DNA from: Cystobacterineae bacterium
Lineage (GTDB): Bacteria > Myxococcota > Myxococcia > Myxococcales > Myxococcaceae
Assembly (NCBI GenBank): GCA_009782175.1
Contig: WRKR01000004.1
Location: 26,370 to 90,369 of the forward strand
DNA length: 64,000 bases
Reading direction: 5' to 3'
Position numbers and translations under genes: made by a program. Under the pieces are notes generated by a model. It had not been told where the DNA came from. It searched no databases and was given only the letters and a program-made list of their open reading frames with translations. Positions within the stretch are counted from its first letter, which is position 1, and the number at the start of each line of letters is the position of its first letter. This document shows positions 51,467 to 60,868 of the stretch, one piece after another.

Positions 51467-54400
51467 ATGAAAAAACTCGTCGAAACCTGCCTCAAATGGC
51501 GCCTCCTCGTCTTCGCCTTCGTCATCCTCATCGCCTTTGCCGGAGTGCGCAGCGCCTTGGAGCTTCCCATTGATGCGGTGCCCGATATTACGAATGTCCA
51601 AGTTCAGGTGCTGACACAGGCCACCTCGCTGGGACCTTTGGATGTTGAGCGCACCATCACCTTCCCCATTGAAGCTTCCATGAGCGGAATGCCCGGCGTC
51701 ACCAACATTCGCAGCATTTCTCGTTTTGGTTTATCCGCTATTACGGTGGTTTTTGAAGAAGGCACAGAGCTTCTGCGCGCAAGGCAACTCATTTCTGAGC
51801 GCCTCACCCAAGTCAGAGATATGTTGCCCCCAGGCATCTCCCCCGAGTTGGGGCCCTTAAGCAGCGGACTTGGAGAAATATTTCAATTTGAAGTCCGCAG
51901 CCACAACATGTGCACAACCCCAGAGCCTGCTGGAAATACCCAGGAGAAACCCTGCCACACACCCATGGAGCTGCGCTCCTTGTTGGATTGGTTCATCTCC
52001 TATGAGTTGCGCTCTGTCCCCGGTGTGGTTGAAGTCAACTCCTTTGGAGGAGAGCTCAAAACCTATGAGGTGGAAGTCCTTCCCGACCGCTTAAGAGCAC
52101 TGAACATTTCTCTAAATAACCTCTTTGAGGCCTTAGAGAAAAACAATGCCACCGCAGGTGGCGGATATTTAATCCGCTCCGGAGAGCAACTCTTGGTGCG
52201 CGGGGAAGGTCGCATCCAACACCTGGATGAAATTGGGGACGTCCTCATTGAGACACGAGGCGATGGTGTGCCTGTGCGCGTGAGGGATGTGGCGCGCGTA
52301 CAAATTGCTCCGCTCATCCGCCATGGCGCCGTCACCCGGGACGGCAGAGGAGAAGCGGTGACGGGCATTGTGATGATGCTTGTGGGCGCCAACGGCAGAA
52401 AAGTGGTCGAAGACGTCAAAACGAAAGTAGCGGAAATAACACCCTCGCTTCCCGAGGGCGTTTATATGGACACTTTTTATGACCGCGCGGAGCTGGTGGA
52501 CAGAACCATAAAAACCGTTGCAGAAAACCTGGCGCTTGGGGCCTTGTTTGTCATCGCCGTCCTTTTGTTTCTCCTGGGGAGTGTGCGCGGAGGGCTTATT
52601 GTGGCTTCGGCCATTCCTTTTGCCATGCTTGTGGCCCTTTGCGCCATGCACATGCTGGGGCTCAGCGGCAACCTCATGAGCCTTGGCGCCATTGACTTTG
52701 GAATTGTCGTCGATGGAACCATTATTGTGGTCGAAAATGCGGTGGTCCACCTGGCGGCCGCCCTTCGAGGCCAAAAACGGCCGATGAGTTATAAGGAAGC
52801 CTCCCAAGTGGTTTTGGGCTCCACCTTGGATGTGCAAAAAGCAGCCCTCTTCGGAGGCGCCATCATCATCCTCGTCTATGTCCCCATCCTCACCCTGGAG
52901 GGCATTGAAGGCAAAATGTTCAAACCCATGGCGCTCGTCGTCATTTTTGCACTCATTGGCGCCTTTGTCGCGGCATTAACCTTTGTCCCCGTGCTCGTCG
53001 CCACCTTCCTTCGCAAAAATGCCCGGGAGAAGGAGCTGTTTATTATTAGAGTGCTCCACCGCTTTTATACGCGCATGCTCTCCCCGCTGATGAAACGCCC
53101 CAAAGAAGTGATGCTGGTTGCCCTGCTTTTGCTGCTTGCAACAGGCTTCGTCGCTTCTCGCATGGGCGCGGAATTTATTCCCCAACTGGACGAGGGCGCC
53201 CTCGCGGTACAAATTTCCCGCCTCCCCAGTGTTTCTCTGGAAGAAAGCCTCCTGGGCTCTACCCGCTTTGAGAAGGTGCTTTTGGAATTTCCAGAAGTGA
53301 GCACCGTTATTTCCAAAACAGGCCGCCCTGAAATTGCAACGGACCCCATGGGCGTTGAATTGACCGATGTTATTATTATGCTGAAGCCGCGCTCAGAATG
53401 GGAAACAGCCAACTCCAAAGAAGCGCTGATTCAAAAAATTTCCGAGCGCCTCTCTGAAACACTTCCCGGCCTGGGCTTTTCATTCTCTCAACCCATTCAA
53501 CTGAGAATGTCCGAGCTCATCAGCAGCTCTCGCTCTGATGTGGCTATTACTATTTTTGGGGATGATTTGGCTATACTCGAGCGGCTCAGCCGTGAGGTGC
53601 AAAACATTATCCGCGGCCTGCCCGGAGCAACGGATGTGCGCGGAGAGCAGTTGACAGGCTTGTCTACGCTGGAAGTAACCGTGGATAGGGCGGCCGCCTC
53701 TCGCTATGGCGTTTCTGTGAGAGATGCGCTGGATGCCATTGAAGCTTTGGGGGGCAAACAAGTGGGCGAGGTTTATGAGGGCGAGCGACGCTTCGCCCTT
53801 CAAGTCCGCGTCCCTCACTCCCTCAGGAATGACTTTGAGCAAATCCGCTCCCTTCCTGTCAGCGGAAGCAACGGCCCGCTGGTGCCCCTGGCCCAAATTG
53901 CAAGCATTGAAATTGTCGACTCACCCGCCAGCATCAGCCGGGAGCAAGTCCGCCGGAGGACCAATGTTGAGGTGAATGTGCGGGGGATGGATTTGGCCTC
54001 TTTTGTGGCCAACGCTCAACAAGCTGTGGATGAGCACATAACGCTTCCCGCGGGTTATACCATGAGCTGGGGTGGCCAATTTGAAAACCTCCGTGAGGCC
54101 TATGGACGTTTGGTGGTTGCTGTGCCCTTCGCGCTTGGCCTTATTTTTGTGCTGCTCTATATGGCTTTTGGCTCCCTCAAGTGCGCTGCTCTCATTTATT
54201 TAAATGTGCCTTTCGCCGCAGTGGGGGGCGTGTTTTTGCTGAGCCTTCGGCAGATGCATTTTTCCATCAGCGCAGCCGTTGGCTTTATTGCACTCTTTGG
54301 CATTTCTGTGTTGAATGGTGTGGTGTTGATAACCACCGTCAACAAACTCAAAAACGCCGGGAAAACAGCCTACCAGGCCGCCTATGAAGGTGCCCTCTCC

Positions 54401-54670
54401 CGCCTGCGCCCTGTGGTGATGACGGCAAGCGTTGCAGCCTTGGGTTTTATTCCCATGGCACTTTCAACCAATTCCGGGGCTGAAGTGCAAAGGCCCCTGG
54501 CCACCGTCGTTATTGGCGGACTGGTCAGCGCTACCTTCCTCACCTTGTTTGTGCTCCCCACCCTCTATGCTTTTATTTATCGCAAAACACCGCTACCCCC
54601 AGACAACCAGGAAATGACGCTGAGTGAGCAACCTCCCTTGCCAACAGCTACGCCCACTCCACCTGCTTAA
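51467..54670 (+). CDS. czcA: CzcA-family heavy-metal RND efflux pump
   Basis: 1067 residues, 12 membrane segments with two large periplasmic loops. HME-RND signature in TM4 'LGAIDFGIVVDGTIIVVENAVV' (the DFG-x3-DG-x4-EN pattern of divalent-cation pumps), N-terminal 'LELPIDAVPDITNVQVQV', 'MSGMPGVTNIRSISRFGLSAITVVFEEGT' and 'AEFIPQLDEGALAVQ' all match CzcA/NccA relatives. The motif argues for Zn/Co/Cd or Ni rather than Cu/Ag. Around residue 147 an insertion carries Cys/His residues ('HNMCTTPEPAGNTQEKPCH'), which may bind metal. Pro/Thr-rich C-terminal tail. Starts ten bases after czcB. Confidence 0.94.
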   Translation: MKKLVETCLKWRLLVFAFVILIAFAGVRSALELPIDAVPDITNVQVQVLTQATSLGPLDVERTITFPIEASMSGMPGVTNIRSISRFGLSAITVVFEEGTELLRARQLISERLTQVRDMLPPGISPELGPLSSGLGEIFQFEVRSHNMCTTPEPAGNTQEKPCHTPMELRSLLDWFISYELRSVPGVVEVNSFGGELKTYEVEVLPDRLRALNISLNNLFEALEKNNATAGGGYLIRSGEQLLVRGEGRIQHLDEIGDVLIETRGDGVPVRVRDVARVQIAPLIRHGAVTRDGRGEAVTGIVMMLVGANGRKVVEDVKTKVAEITPSLPEGVYMDTFYDRAELVDRTIKTVAENLALGALFVIAVLLFLLGSVRGGLIVASAIPFAMLVALCAMHMLGLSGNLMSLGAIDFGIVVDGTIIVVENAVVHLAAALRGQKRPMSYKEASQVVLGSTLDVQKAALFGGAIIILVYVPILTLEGIEGKMFKPMALVVIFALIGAFVAALTFVPVLVATFLRKNAREKELFIIRVLHRFYTRMLSPLMKRPKEVMLVALLLLLATGFVASRMGAEFIPQLDEGALAVQISRLPSVSLEESLLGSTRFEKVLLEFPEVSTVISKTGRPEIATDPMGVELTDVIIMLKPRSEWETANSKEALIQKISERLSETLPGLGFSFSQPIQLRMSELISSSRSDVAITIFGDDLAILERLSREVQNIIRGLPGATDVRGEQLTGLSTLEVTVDRAAASRYGVSVRDALDAIEALGGKQVGEVYEGERRFALQVRVPHSLRNDFEQIRSLPVSGSNGPLVPLAQIASIEIVDSPASISREQVRRRTNVEVNVRGMDLASFVANAQQAVDEHITLPAGYTMSWGGQFENLREAYGRLVVAVPFALGLIFVLLYMAFGSLKCAALIYLNVPFAAVGGVFLLSLRQMHFSISAAVGFIALFGISVLNGVVLITTVNKLKNAGKTAYQAAYEGALSRLRPVVMTASVAALGFIPMALSTNSGAEVQRPLATVVIGGLVSATFLTLFVLPTLYAFIYRKTPLPPDNQEMTLSEQPPLPTATPTPPA

Positions 54671-54826
54671 GCTGCTTAAGCTGCACAACCCAAAACCTCA
54701 CCTGCTCCAAAAAACGCCCAGCTTGAGGCAAGCCACCGCTTCCCTTCACGCCGTTCCGGCAGACAGGGTGTGGCGTGAAAACATAACGATGGTGTGGCGC
54801 TCAAAAGAGGGGACGAGGGGGCGTGC

Positions 54827-55522
54827 TCAAACAGCAGCTCCATGCCGCATGAGCCGCCAGATGGCAATGGCATGCAGTGAAGCGGCCACCACCGTGAGGG
54901 AGTGGAACACCTCATGGTAGCCAAACCAACGTGGACTGAGGCGTGGACGCTTGGCTGCATAAAATATGGCCCCCAGCGTATAGCTAAGGCCGCCTGCAAG
55001 CACCAACCACCAATTGAGCTCCCCCAGGCCTCGTCTGAATTCCGAAAGGTAGGGGACTACACTCCAGCCCACCAATAGGGCCAAAAGGGCGGACACCACT
55101 TTGGGCGCCCTAATCCAAAACAAGGACTGCAGCATGCCCAGCAAAGCCCCACCCCAGGTAATAATAAGAATTTTAGGGCTCAGCTCTGCGGAAAAGGCCA
55201 TTAACGCCATGGGGGTATAGGTGCCGGCTATTAAGAGGAAAATGGAAGCATGGTCCGCACGCCTCATCCACTGGCGCATATGAGGCTTCCAATGGATGCG
55301 GTGGTAGAGGGCGCTGACCAAAAACAACACGCTCAGGCTTGCCGCAAATGTCCCCACACCCCATGCCGCCCTTGGAAAGGGTGCAAAAAACAAAAAAACA
55401 ATGCCCATAACAAAAGCACACAAAGCCGCCCACTGGTGAATGACACCGCGAATTTTTGGCTTCTCTAACAACAAGGGCACCGGGTTTTCTGCAGACGAAA
55501 CAAAAGCAGGGGAAGTGGACAT
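54827..55522 (-). CDS. Hemolysin III family membrane protein (TrhA/PAQR)
   Basis: About 231 residues with seven predicted membrane helices. The PAQR zinc-site residues are present: Ser/His in 'LVSALYHRIHW', Asp/His in 'RRADHASIFLLIAGTYTP' and two His in 'FGYHEVFHSLTVVAASLHAIA'. Bacterial members (TrhA) help keep membrane fluidity; the old hemolysin name comes from Bacillus cereus. The ATG 'MSTSPAF' was chosen because the longer frame adds 25 atypical residues. The 156 bases between this gene and czcA show no clear feature. Confidence 0.9.
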   Translation of the reverse strand: MSTSPAFVSSAENPVPLLLEKPKIRGVIHQWAALCAFVMGIVFLFFAPFPRAAWGVGTFAASLSVLFLVSALYHRIHWKPHMRQWMRRADHASIFLLIAGTYTPMALMAFSAELSPKILIITWGGALLGMLQSLFWIRAPKVVSALLALLVGWSVVPYLSEFRRGLGELNWWLVLAGGLSYTLGAIFYAAKRPRLSPRWFGYHEVFHSLTVVAASLHAIAIWRLMRHGAAV

Positions 55523-55587
55523 GGCAAAAGCTCTAATGCAAGGGGCCACCACAAAGCAAAGCCCTCTCGCATGCCGCTTGCAAAAAA

Positions 55588-55642
55588 ACATTTTCAAAAC
55601 ATTTTCAAAACATTTTCAAAACATTTTAAAGACATTTTGAAG
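55588..55642. repeat. 11-bp tandem repeat, five copies
   Basis: Three exact copies of ACATTTTCAAA followed by ACATTTTAAAG and ACATTTTGAAG. It lies upstream of the hemolysin III gene and downstream of RNase D, in the likely hemolysin III promoter region. Copy number could vary by slippage. Confidence 0.85.
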
Positions 55643-55686
55643 AACATTGCCTCTTGAAGCTGGTGAGGCTTAAGCCAGGGGCTTCT

Positions 55687-56349
55687 TCAAAAAAAGGATG
55701 GCCCTCTGGAGAATATTTCCCAAAGCTGAAGCAATACTTCTGCATCCAAAGCCGCATAGGTTATTTGGCTGCGAGACAGAGGCCGCCTTTGCCAATTGCT
55801 GGTTTGCTCCCTCTTGTCCAAGGGGCTTCCCAGCTCCCTCTCACAAACAACGCTGAGGCTATGCCCCCCCAAAATATTTCTTCCCCGCAGCTTGCGTGAC
55901 AAGAGCAAGGTGTCCACAACGCCGGCCAAAGACAGACCACACGCGGCCAAAACCCGCTCCTCAAACGGCGCATGGTGAATGAGCTTCTTCGTCTCGCAAC
56001 GCTCTAAAAGCGGCGACAAAGGGGAAAGCGAATGCTGTGTTGGCTTTCCGAAGGCCAATGCGTCAACCAAATAGGTGGCGCTGGGCGTCGCCAACTGCAT
56101 GAGGCAGAGGCTTTGCGTGCTGAGGGTGGTTTCTACGTCCAGGCCTATAAAAGCCTCTTGGCAAAGTTTCAGGCATACAGCCTCCAAAGCGGCTTTCTCT
56201 GCTATCCAAAACAAGGGCCGCTGTGGCTCTCTGCGCAAAAACGCTTTAGGCCCAGAGGCTTGCTTGGGCATGCTGGGCCTGGGCATATATTTAGGCAAGG
56301 CTTTCTGTTGCCAGGCTTTCAGAGCGTTGTCTGCACCGTCGTCATCCAT
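55687..56349 (-). CDS. Ribonuclease D-like 3'-5' exonuclease
   Basis: 220 residues. DEDDy exonuclease motifs: Exo I 'FIGLDVETTLSTQ' (near residue 72), Exo II 'KLIHHAPFEERVL' in place of the more usual N-x3-D-x3-L, and Exo III 'YAALDAEVLLQLWE' with Tyr and Asp. The conserved 'HSLSVVCERELGSPLDKREQTSNWQRRPLSRSQ' segment is typical of RNase D. Only the nuclease domain is present; the C-terminal HRDC domains of E. coli RNase D are missing, as in many short homologues. An Asp-rich start ('MDDDGADN') opens the protein. Expected in tRNA/RNA 3'-end trimming. Confidence 0.88.
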   Translation of the reverse strand: MDDDGADNALKAWQQKALPKYMPRPSMPKQASGPKAFLRREPQRPLFWIAEKAALEAVCLKLCQEAFIGLDVETTLSTQSLCLMQLATPSATYLVDALAFGKPTQHSLSPLSPLLERCETKKLIHHAPFEERVLAACGLSLAGVVDTLLLSRKLRGRNILGGHSLSVVCERELGSPLDKREQTSNWQRRPLSRSQITYAALDAEVLLQLWEIFSRGPSFF

Positions 56350-56406
56350 GGGCTTTCCGGTTTAGGGCAAGCGCGGCAAAAAAACCACTCTTAGGGCGGA
56401 TGAGGG

Positions 56407-57501
56407 TTAAATGAAGCCTGGCGAGCCTTCAGTGAAAGCGGTTTGGCGTTGTTTTAAGGGGACGTGGTTGCAAAAGGGCTCCTCTGCCATATAGTCCCCT
56501 GTCATGGACAATGCCCTCGCACGGCAGCCCCCGCATACGTTGACATATTCACAGGAGCCGCAACGCCCTTTGAGGCGAGCAAAGTCACGCAACTCCTGAA
56601 ACACCGCTCCCTCCTTCCAAATTTCCTCAAAACCCTGCCGAAAAATATTGCCTGCCGAAACAGGGAAATAACTGCAGGGGAATACTTCTCCGTCCACGCT
56701 GATGAAGCAAATGAGTTGGCCTGCCAAACAGCCTTTGGAGCCCCCCGTTGAAAAAGCCAGAGAGCGCCGCTTATATTTCTCTCCCGCCGCCTTCGCCTGC
56801 TGCAAGGTGAGGCGGTAATAATGGGGGGCGCAGGTGGGGCGCACCAGCAACGCTTCTTCTTCTTTTTCCATGTGGGCATGCCATTCCAAGAGGAGCTCAT
56901 AGTCCGCTGGAGAAATTAACTCGGACAACATCTCCTCGCCTCGGCCTGTGGGCACCACCATAAACATATACCAGGCCTTGGCCCCCACCTCTTTGGCCAA
57001 GGCATAGGTTTTGGCCACCTCCTCCTGGTTTCGCTTCGTAAATGAAGAGTTAATGAGGAAGGGAATGCCATGTTGGCGAAACAACCGCGCCGCATTTAAT
57101 GTCCCCTCAAAAGCCCCCTTTTGAGCGCGAAAATCATCATGCACCTGGGCTGAAGCACCATCCAAACTCAAGGAAACCATGCAAATGCCCGAAGCCAACA
57201 TGCGCTCACATATAACATCCGTCACCAAGGTACCGTTGGTGGCCATGCACATGCGCAAACCTTTTTGTGTACCATAATGGGCAATCTCAAAAATGTCCTC
57301 GCGCAGCAAAGGCTCCCCGCCTGAAAGCACCAACACAGGGCTGGAAAAGGCGCATATGTTGTCCACCACCCTCAAGGCCGTCTGCGTGTCAAAATCCGGA
57401 TGGCCACACACCTCGGCCTCAGAGGAAGAGCGGCAGTGCACACAGCGCAAATTGCACCTTCGCGTCATCTCCCAGGCAACCCATTTGGGGTGAAATTCCA
57501 T
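56407..57501 (-). CDS. Radical SAM/SPASM protein, AhbC/AhbD-like
   Basis: 364 residues. Radical SAM cluster motif 'CNLRCVHC' (Cys near residues 16, 20, 23), '[21 protein letters not shown]', 'ATNGTLV', '[25 protein letters not shown]', and a C-terminal SPASM region 'GCLAG...[31 protein letters not shown]' with auxiliary-cluster Cys in '[17 protein letters not shown]'. The pattern fits the AhbC/AhbD enzymes of the siroheme-dependent heme route, but related SPASM proteins modify peptides or make cofactors. No ahbA, ahbB or heme genes are adjacent, so the function is open. The iron genes next door make a heme role plausible. Confidence 0.75.
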   Translation of the reverse strand: MEFHPKWVAWEMTRRCNLRCVHCRSSSEAEVCGHPDFDTQTALRVVDNICAFSSPVLVLSGGEPLLREDIFEIAHYGTQKGLRMCMATNGTLVTDVICERMLASGICMVSLSLDGASAQVHDDFRAQKGAFEGTLNAARLFRQHGIPFLINSSFTKRNQEEVAKTYALAKEVGAKAWYMFMVVPTGRGEEMLSELISPADYELLLEWHAHMEKEEEALLVRPTCAPHYYRLTLQQAKAAGEKYKRRSLAFSTGGSKGCLAGQLICFISVDGEVFPCSYFPVSAGNIFRQGFEEIWKEGAVFQELRDFARLKGRCGSCEYVNVCGGCRARALSMTGDYMAEEPFCNHVPLKQRQTAFTEGSPGFI

Positions 57502-57520
57502 GAAGTCTCCTCTTTAAAAA

Positions 57521-57580
57521 CACAATGAAACCACAGTGAAAACCACAGTGAAAACCACAATGAAAACCACAATAAAAAAA
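57521..57580. repeat. 12-bp tandem repeat, five copies
   Basis: Units CACARTGAAAAC repeat head to tail, slightly degenerate at both ends, 20 bases before the radical SAM gene start and inside its probable promoter/leader. The rest of the 57502-57765 interval shows no other clear feature except GAAGCGGTCTAG at its far end. Confidence 0.85.
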
Positions 57581-57765
57581 CACAATGCCCATGCCATGGC
57601 CTGTTTGCATGTCCTGGCTATTTCTCATGCCATTGTGCACAAGCCTGGCCTGCGTTGTGTCATTGCTAAGTCATCGCGGCGGCATGGCCTGGGAGGTGGC
57701 CCATGCATTTCGAGCATTCCTGTTTTTGAAGGCAAAAGAAAAGCCTGGGCTGGCTCTGAAGCGGT

Positions 57766-58533
57766 CTAGGGCAAAAAAGGAGGGCTCAACAGACGCAGGC
57801 CAATGCTGAACCACCTCTCCCCTGCTGTTGAGTTCAATGTGTTTTTGCCCCATTGGTCGCCGAAAGTAGCATCCAGTTGAACATGCTCGGGCACCAACCA
57901 CAGGCGAAGGCCCACTTGGTAAAAGGGCCTGCCTTTGTTTTGCCCAAATATTTCGGCAATCAACCAGCTACGCTCGCTCAGTTGTGTCTCGGAGCCCATG
58001 CCCCAACTCATGCGGTGCTGCCCCCTTTGTTCTGCCAGTGTCTCATAAAGCCAGCCCAGGTTGAGGTGCATGACGAGGCGCTCTTCAAAAAAGGCGAAGC
58101 TTGCGGGTATATAGGCATAGAGGTTGCCAAAGAGGTTGCGGCTCGTATGTATGAGGGGGCGGCGCATATAGCCGAAGGCCATCCCCACCGACCAGCCGTT
58201 GGGCTCCAAAGCCTTAAACAAAGTTTTTCCCTGCAGCACAATGTTGGCCACCTGTGTTTTTTTCGCGCTTTCCTTGTTGAGCGCGCCGCCAAGGGTGAGC
58301 TCCAGCGTCCCACTAAAATTGCAAGCGGGCAGCGCCCAATATTCCGTGCTGCCAAAGTCATTCTGCAGCCAGGTTTCAACTTGGCAGGCCTTGGCATCCA
58401 CCGTGCGCGCATCATCCGTAATCATCGGCCGCGCAGCGCGCGCGCTGTGGCCCCCAAGCAAGGCGCCAACACAAAACACCACCCCACACAATGAAGGCCA
58501 GGGGCCCCAAACCCGGTTGAGCATAAAACACAT
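57766..58533 (-). CDS. Outer-membrane beta-barrel-like protein, divergent from feoB
   Basis: About 255 residues. Signal peptide ('GVVFCVGALLGGHSARA') followed by 'ARPMITDDARTVDAKACQVETWLQ', a start I associate with uncharacterised outer-membrane proteins. The mature part alternates hydrophobic and polar residues ('LELTLGGALNKE', 'WSVGMAFGYMRRPLIH', 'LNLGWLYETLAEQRGQ', 'YQVGLRLWLVPEHVQLDATFG') as in beta barrels, ending 'FSIGLRLLSPPFLP'. The ATG has AAGG six bases upstream. A Fur-type palindrome lies about 105 bases away, toward feoB. The TAG stop lies in the word GCGGTCTAG shared with the dispersed repeat ends. The substrate is unknown. Confidence 0.65.
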   Translation of the reverse strand: MCFMLNRVWGPWPSLCGVVFCVGALLGGHSARAARPMITDDARTVDAKACQVETWLQNDFGSTEYWALPACNFSGTLELTLGGALNKESAKKTQVANIVLQGKTLFKALEPNGWSVGMAFGYMRRPLIHTSRNLFGNLYAYIPASFAFFEERLVMHLNLGWLYETLAEQRGQHRMSWGMGSETQLSERSWLIAEIFGQNKGRPFYQVGLRLWLVPEHVQLDATFGDQWGKNTLNSTAGERWFSIGLRLLSPPFLP

Positions 58534-58638
58534 GCACTGCCTTTTCGCAGAAGTTGGGCCCTTTCTCATTGCGTTTGGGTGAAGAAAATGAAGGGGAGGG
58601 TTGTGCACTTCATGCCTTGACAAAATCCGCAGCTTCCA

Positions 58639-58661
58639 ATATTGATAATCATTATCAATAT
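58639..58661. promoter_or_regulatory. Fur box between feoB and the outer-membrane protein gene
   Basis: A perfect 23-bp palindrome centred on C58650 with arms ATATTGATAAT and ATTATCAATAT. This matches the classic Fur consensus (GATAATGATAATCATTATC). It lies 20 bases before the preferred feoB start, so iron-replete Fur should block feoAB; the divergent gene may share the control. Confidence 0.92.
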
Positions 58662-58680
58662 GGATGCGCCTCCTCGAGAT

Positions 58681-60840
58681 ATGCCTCGAAAAACCTTGCT
58701 CGTTGTCGGCAACCCCAATGTTGGGAAAAGTGTGCTTTTCAACGCATTTACGGGGCGCTATGCCGTCGTCTCTAATTATCCGGGCACCACGGTGGAGCTG
58801 ATGCAGGGCAACCCGGCTCCTTCCCCTCTTGCAGGTGGCAGCAATGCTGAAGCTCCCCTCCACACCCCGCTTCAAAGTTTTGCCACCGTCATTGACACTC
58901 CCGGCATGTATGCGCTGTGCCCGCTAACGGAAGAGGAGCGCGTCAGCCAACACATTTTGCTTGAGGAAACCTTCAGCCCTGGCGGCGGGTTTCCCCAGAG
59001 GAGGCTTGTGTCCCCTCAACCCGCAGAGCAGGAAAGAGGAGCGGGCATGGCTTCCCCCTTGGGCAGCAGGGGGGGGGCCAACGCAACAGAGGAAAGCCAC
59101 AGCGTGCTTTTGCACGTGGTGGACGCTAAAAACCTGCACCGGGCTTTGCCCTTAACACTGCAGCTGTTGGAGCTGCAAAAGCCCATGGTGTTGGCCCTCA
59201 ACCTCTATGACGAGGCTCTGGCCGAAGGCATGGAAATAGACGCTTTGGCCCTCTCTCAATGCCTCGGCATTCCGGCCGTCAACACGGTGGCCACGCGGAG
59301 GGAGGGGCTGAAGGCACTCTATGCGGCCCTGGAGGCGCAGGCCCGTGCGCCTGAAAAAACCGACGCCCGCTTCCACATGCAATATAGCGAGGACATTGAG
59401 TTGGCCCTCTTGGCCCTCTGCTCCATTTTGTCCCCTCTCTGTGGGCCCCAAAGCCGCGCCATAGCCTTGCTGCTTTTGCAGGGGGATGCTCCCTTGCTTT
59501 TGCGCCTCAAAAAACAATTCCCCGCTGCTGCCTCCGCCTTGCAAAGCTGTTTGGAGGAAATGGCTCCACGCCTGAGCACCAAAACAGCGCTGCTCCGCAT
59601 AGCCACGCAGCGCCATGAGGCTGCACATGCCCTCGCTGAAAGCTGCATCCGCCCCTCGGCCCAAAAACAAAAAAGCTTCTGGGCGTTGTTAAGCCGCATG
59701 GCCATGGCCCCCGCCACCGGAATTCCCCTGTTGCTGGTGGCACTCTATTTGGGCCTCTATCAATTTGTAGGCGTTTTTGGTGCAGGTGTGCTGGTGGATT
59801 TTTTGGAAGGTACGCTGTTTGGCAAGTTTTTGCTGCCGCCTTTTCAGGCTTTCCTTAAGCGCATATTTGCAGGCGAGGAGGGGGCGGGCTTTTGGGCAAG
59901 GGAGCTTTTGGGCGGGGAGTATGGCCTTGTCAGCCTCGGCCTCAAATATGCGTTGGCCGTCATTTTGCCCATTGTGGCCTCCTTCTTCTTCTTCTTCTCT
60001 TTGCTGGAGGACAGCGGCTATTTCCCCAGGCTTGCACTCTTGGCCGACAGGGCTTTTAAGTGGATTGGCCTCAACGGCCGCGCCATTATTCCTCTGGTGC
60101 TGGGGGTAGGCTGCGGCACCATGGCCACCCTGGTAACCCGCATACAAGAGACAAAACGGGAGAGGCTTATTACCATTGTCCTCCTGGCCCTGGCCGTCCC
60201 CTGCTCCGCGCAATATGGTATTATTTCCTCCCTCCTCATACCCGAGGGGGGCGCCTTCGCCTTCCCCACGGCCTTCCTCCTCTGGCTGGGCGTTGTCGCC
60301 TTCTTCTTCACCCTCACAGGTGCCCTCCTCTCTCGCCTGCTGCCGGGGGAGAGTGCTTCCTTTTATATGGAAATACCCCCTATGCGCATGCCCATGCTGA
60401 AAAACGTTTTCACCAAAACGGCGGCACGCCTCAAATGGTATTTTTGGGAAGTCCTCCCCATTTTCCTCCTTGCCAGCTTCCTCATTTGGGTGGGCCGTTT
60501 AAGCGGCCTCTTTGGCTGGGTTATTTCCCTCTTGTCCCCGGCCGCTCAACTCCTCGGCCTCCCGGCCCAAACGGCCGAAATATTCCTCTTCGGCTTTTTC
60601 CGCAGGGATTTGGGTGCCGCGGGCCTGCTGGACATGAAAGGCGCCTTAAGCCTCTCCCAAACTTTCGTCGCCTGTATAACGCTGACGCTTTTTTTGCCCT
60701 GTGTGGCGCAGTTTTTGATGATGAAGCGGGAGCGCGGATGGAAAACAGCGCTGAGCATCGGCTTTTTCGTCGCAGCCGTGGCCTTTGGCGCAGGAAAACT
60801 CAGCGGCAGCTTGCTGGAGTGGACAGGTGTGCAACTGTGA
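58681..60840 (+). CDS. feoB: Ferrous iron transporter FeoB
   Basis: About 719 residues. N-terminal GTPase with G1 'GNPNVGKS', 'NYPGTTVEL' (G2), 'DTPGMYAL' (G3) and 'NLYD' (G4), then a helical GDI region and a polytopic membrane domain with two 'gate' repeats ('PLVLGVGCGTMATLVTRIQ', 'PCSAQYGIISSL', 'FRRDLGAAGLLDM'). Between G3 and G4 is an unusual Gly/Pro/Arg-rich insertion of about 45 residues. The chosen ATG gives the typical 'MPRKTLLVVGNPN' start; an ATG seven codons earlier overlaps the Fur palindrome. Imports Fe2+ across the inner membrane with FeoA. Confidence 0.95.
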   Translation: MPRKTLLVVGNPNVGKSVLFNAFTGRYAVVSNYPGTTVELMQGNPAPSPLAGGSNAEAPLHTPLQSFATVIDTPGMYALCPLTEEERVSQHILLEETFSPGGGFPQRRLVSPQPAEQERGAGMASPLGSRGGANATEESHSVLLHVVDAKNLHRALPLTLQLLELQKPMVLALNLYDEALAEGMEIDALALSQCLGIPAVNTVATRREGLKALYAALEAQARAPEKTDARFHMQYSEDIELALLALCSILSPLCGPQSRAIALLLLQGDAPLLLRLKKQFPAAASALQSCLEEMAPRLSTKTALLRIATQRHEAAHALAESCIRPSAQKQKSFWALLSRMAMAPATGIPLLLVALYLGLYQFVGVFGAGVLVDFLEGTLFGKFLLPPFQAFLKRIFAGEEGAGFWARELLGGEYGLVSLGLKYALAVILPIVASFFFFFSLLEDSGYFPRLALLADRAFKWIGLNGRAIIPLVLGVGCGTMATLVTRIQETKRERLITIVLLALAVPCSAQYGIISSLLIPEGGAFAFPTAFLLWLGVVAFFFTLTGALLSRLLPGESASFYMEIPPMRMPMLKNVFTKTAARLKWYFWEVLPIFLLASFLIWVGRLSGLFGWVISLLSPAAQLLGLPAQTAEIFLFGFFRRDLGAAGLLDMKGALSLSQTFVACITLTLFLPCVAQFLMMKRERGWKTALSIGFFVAAVAFGAGKLSGSLLEWTGVQL

Positions 60841-60868
60841 AAACACCCCTTCCCCACGGAGCAGAGCC

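Noticed and set aside
56407..56450. AGTGAAAGCGGTTT resembling the dispersed element end inside the radical SAM gene
   Set aside because: It is in coding sequence, lacks the neighbouring TTTGACATG word and is best explained by chance.
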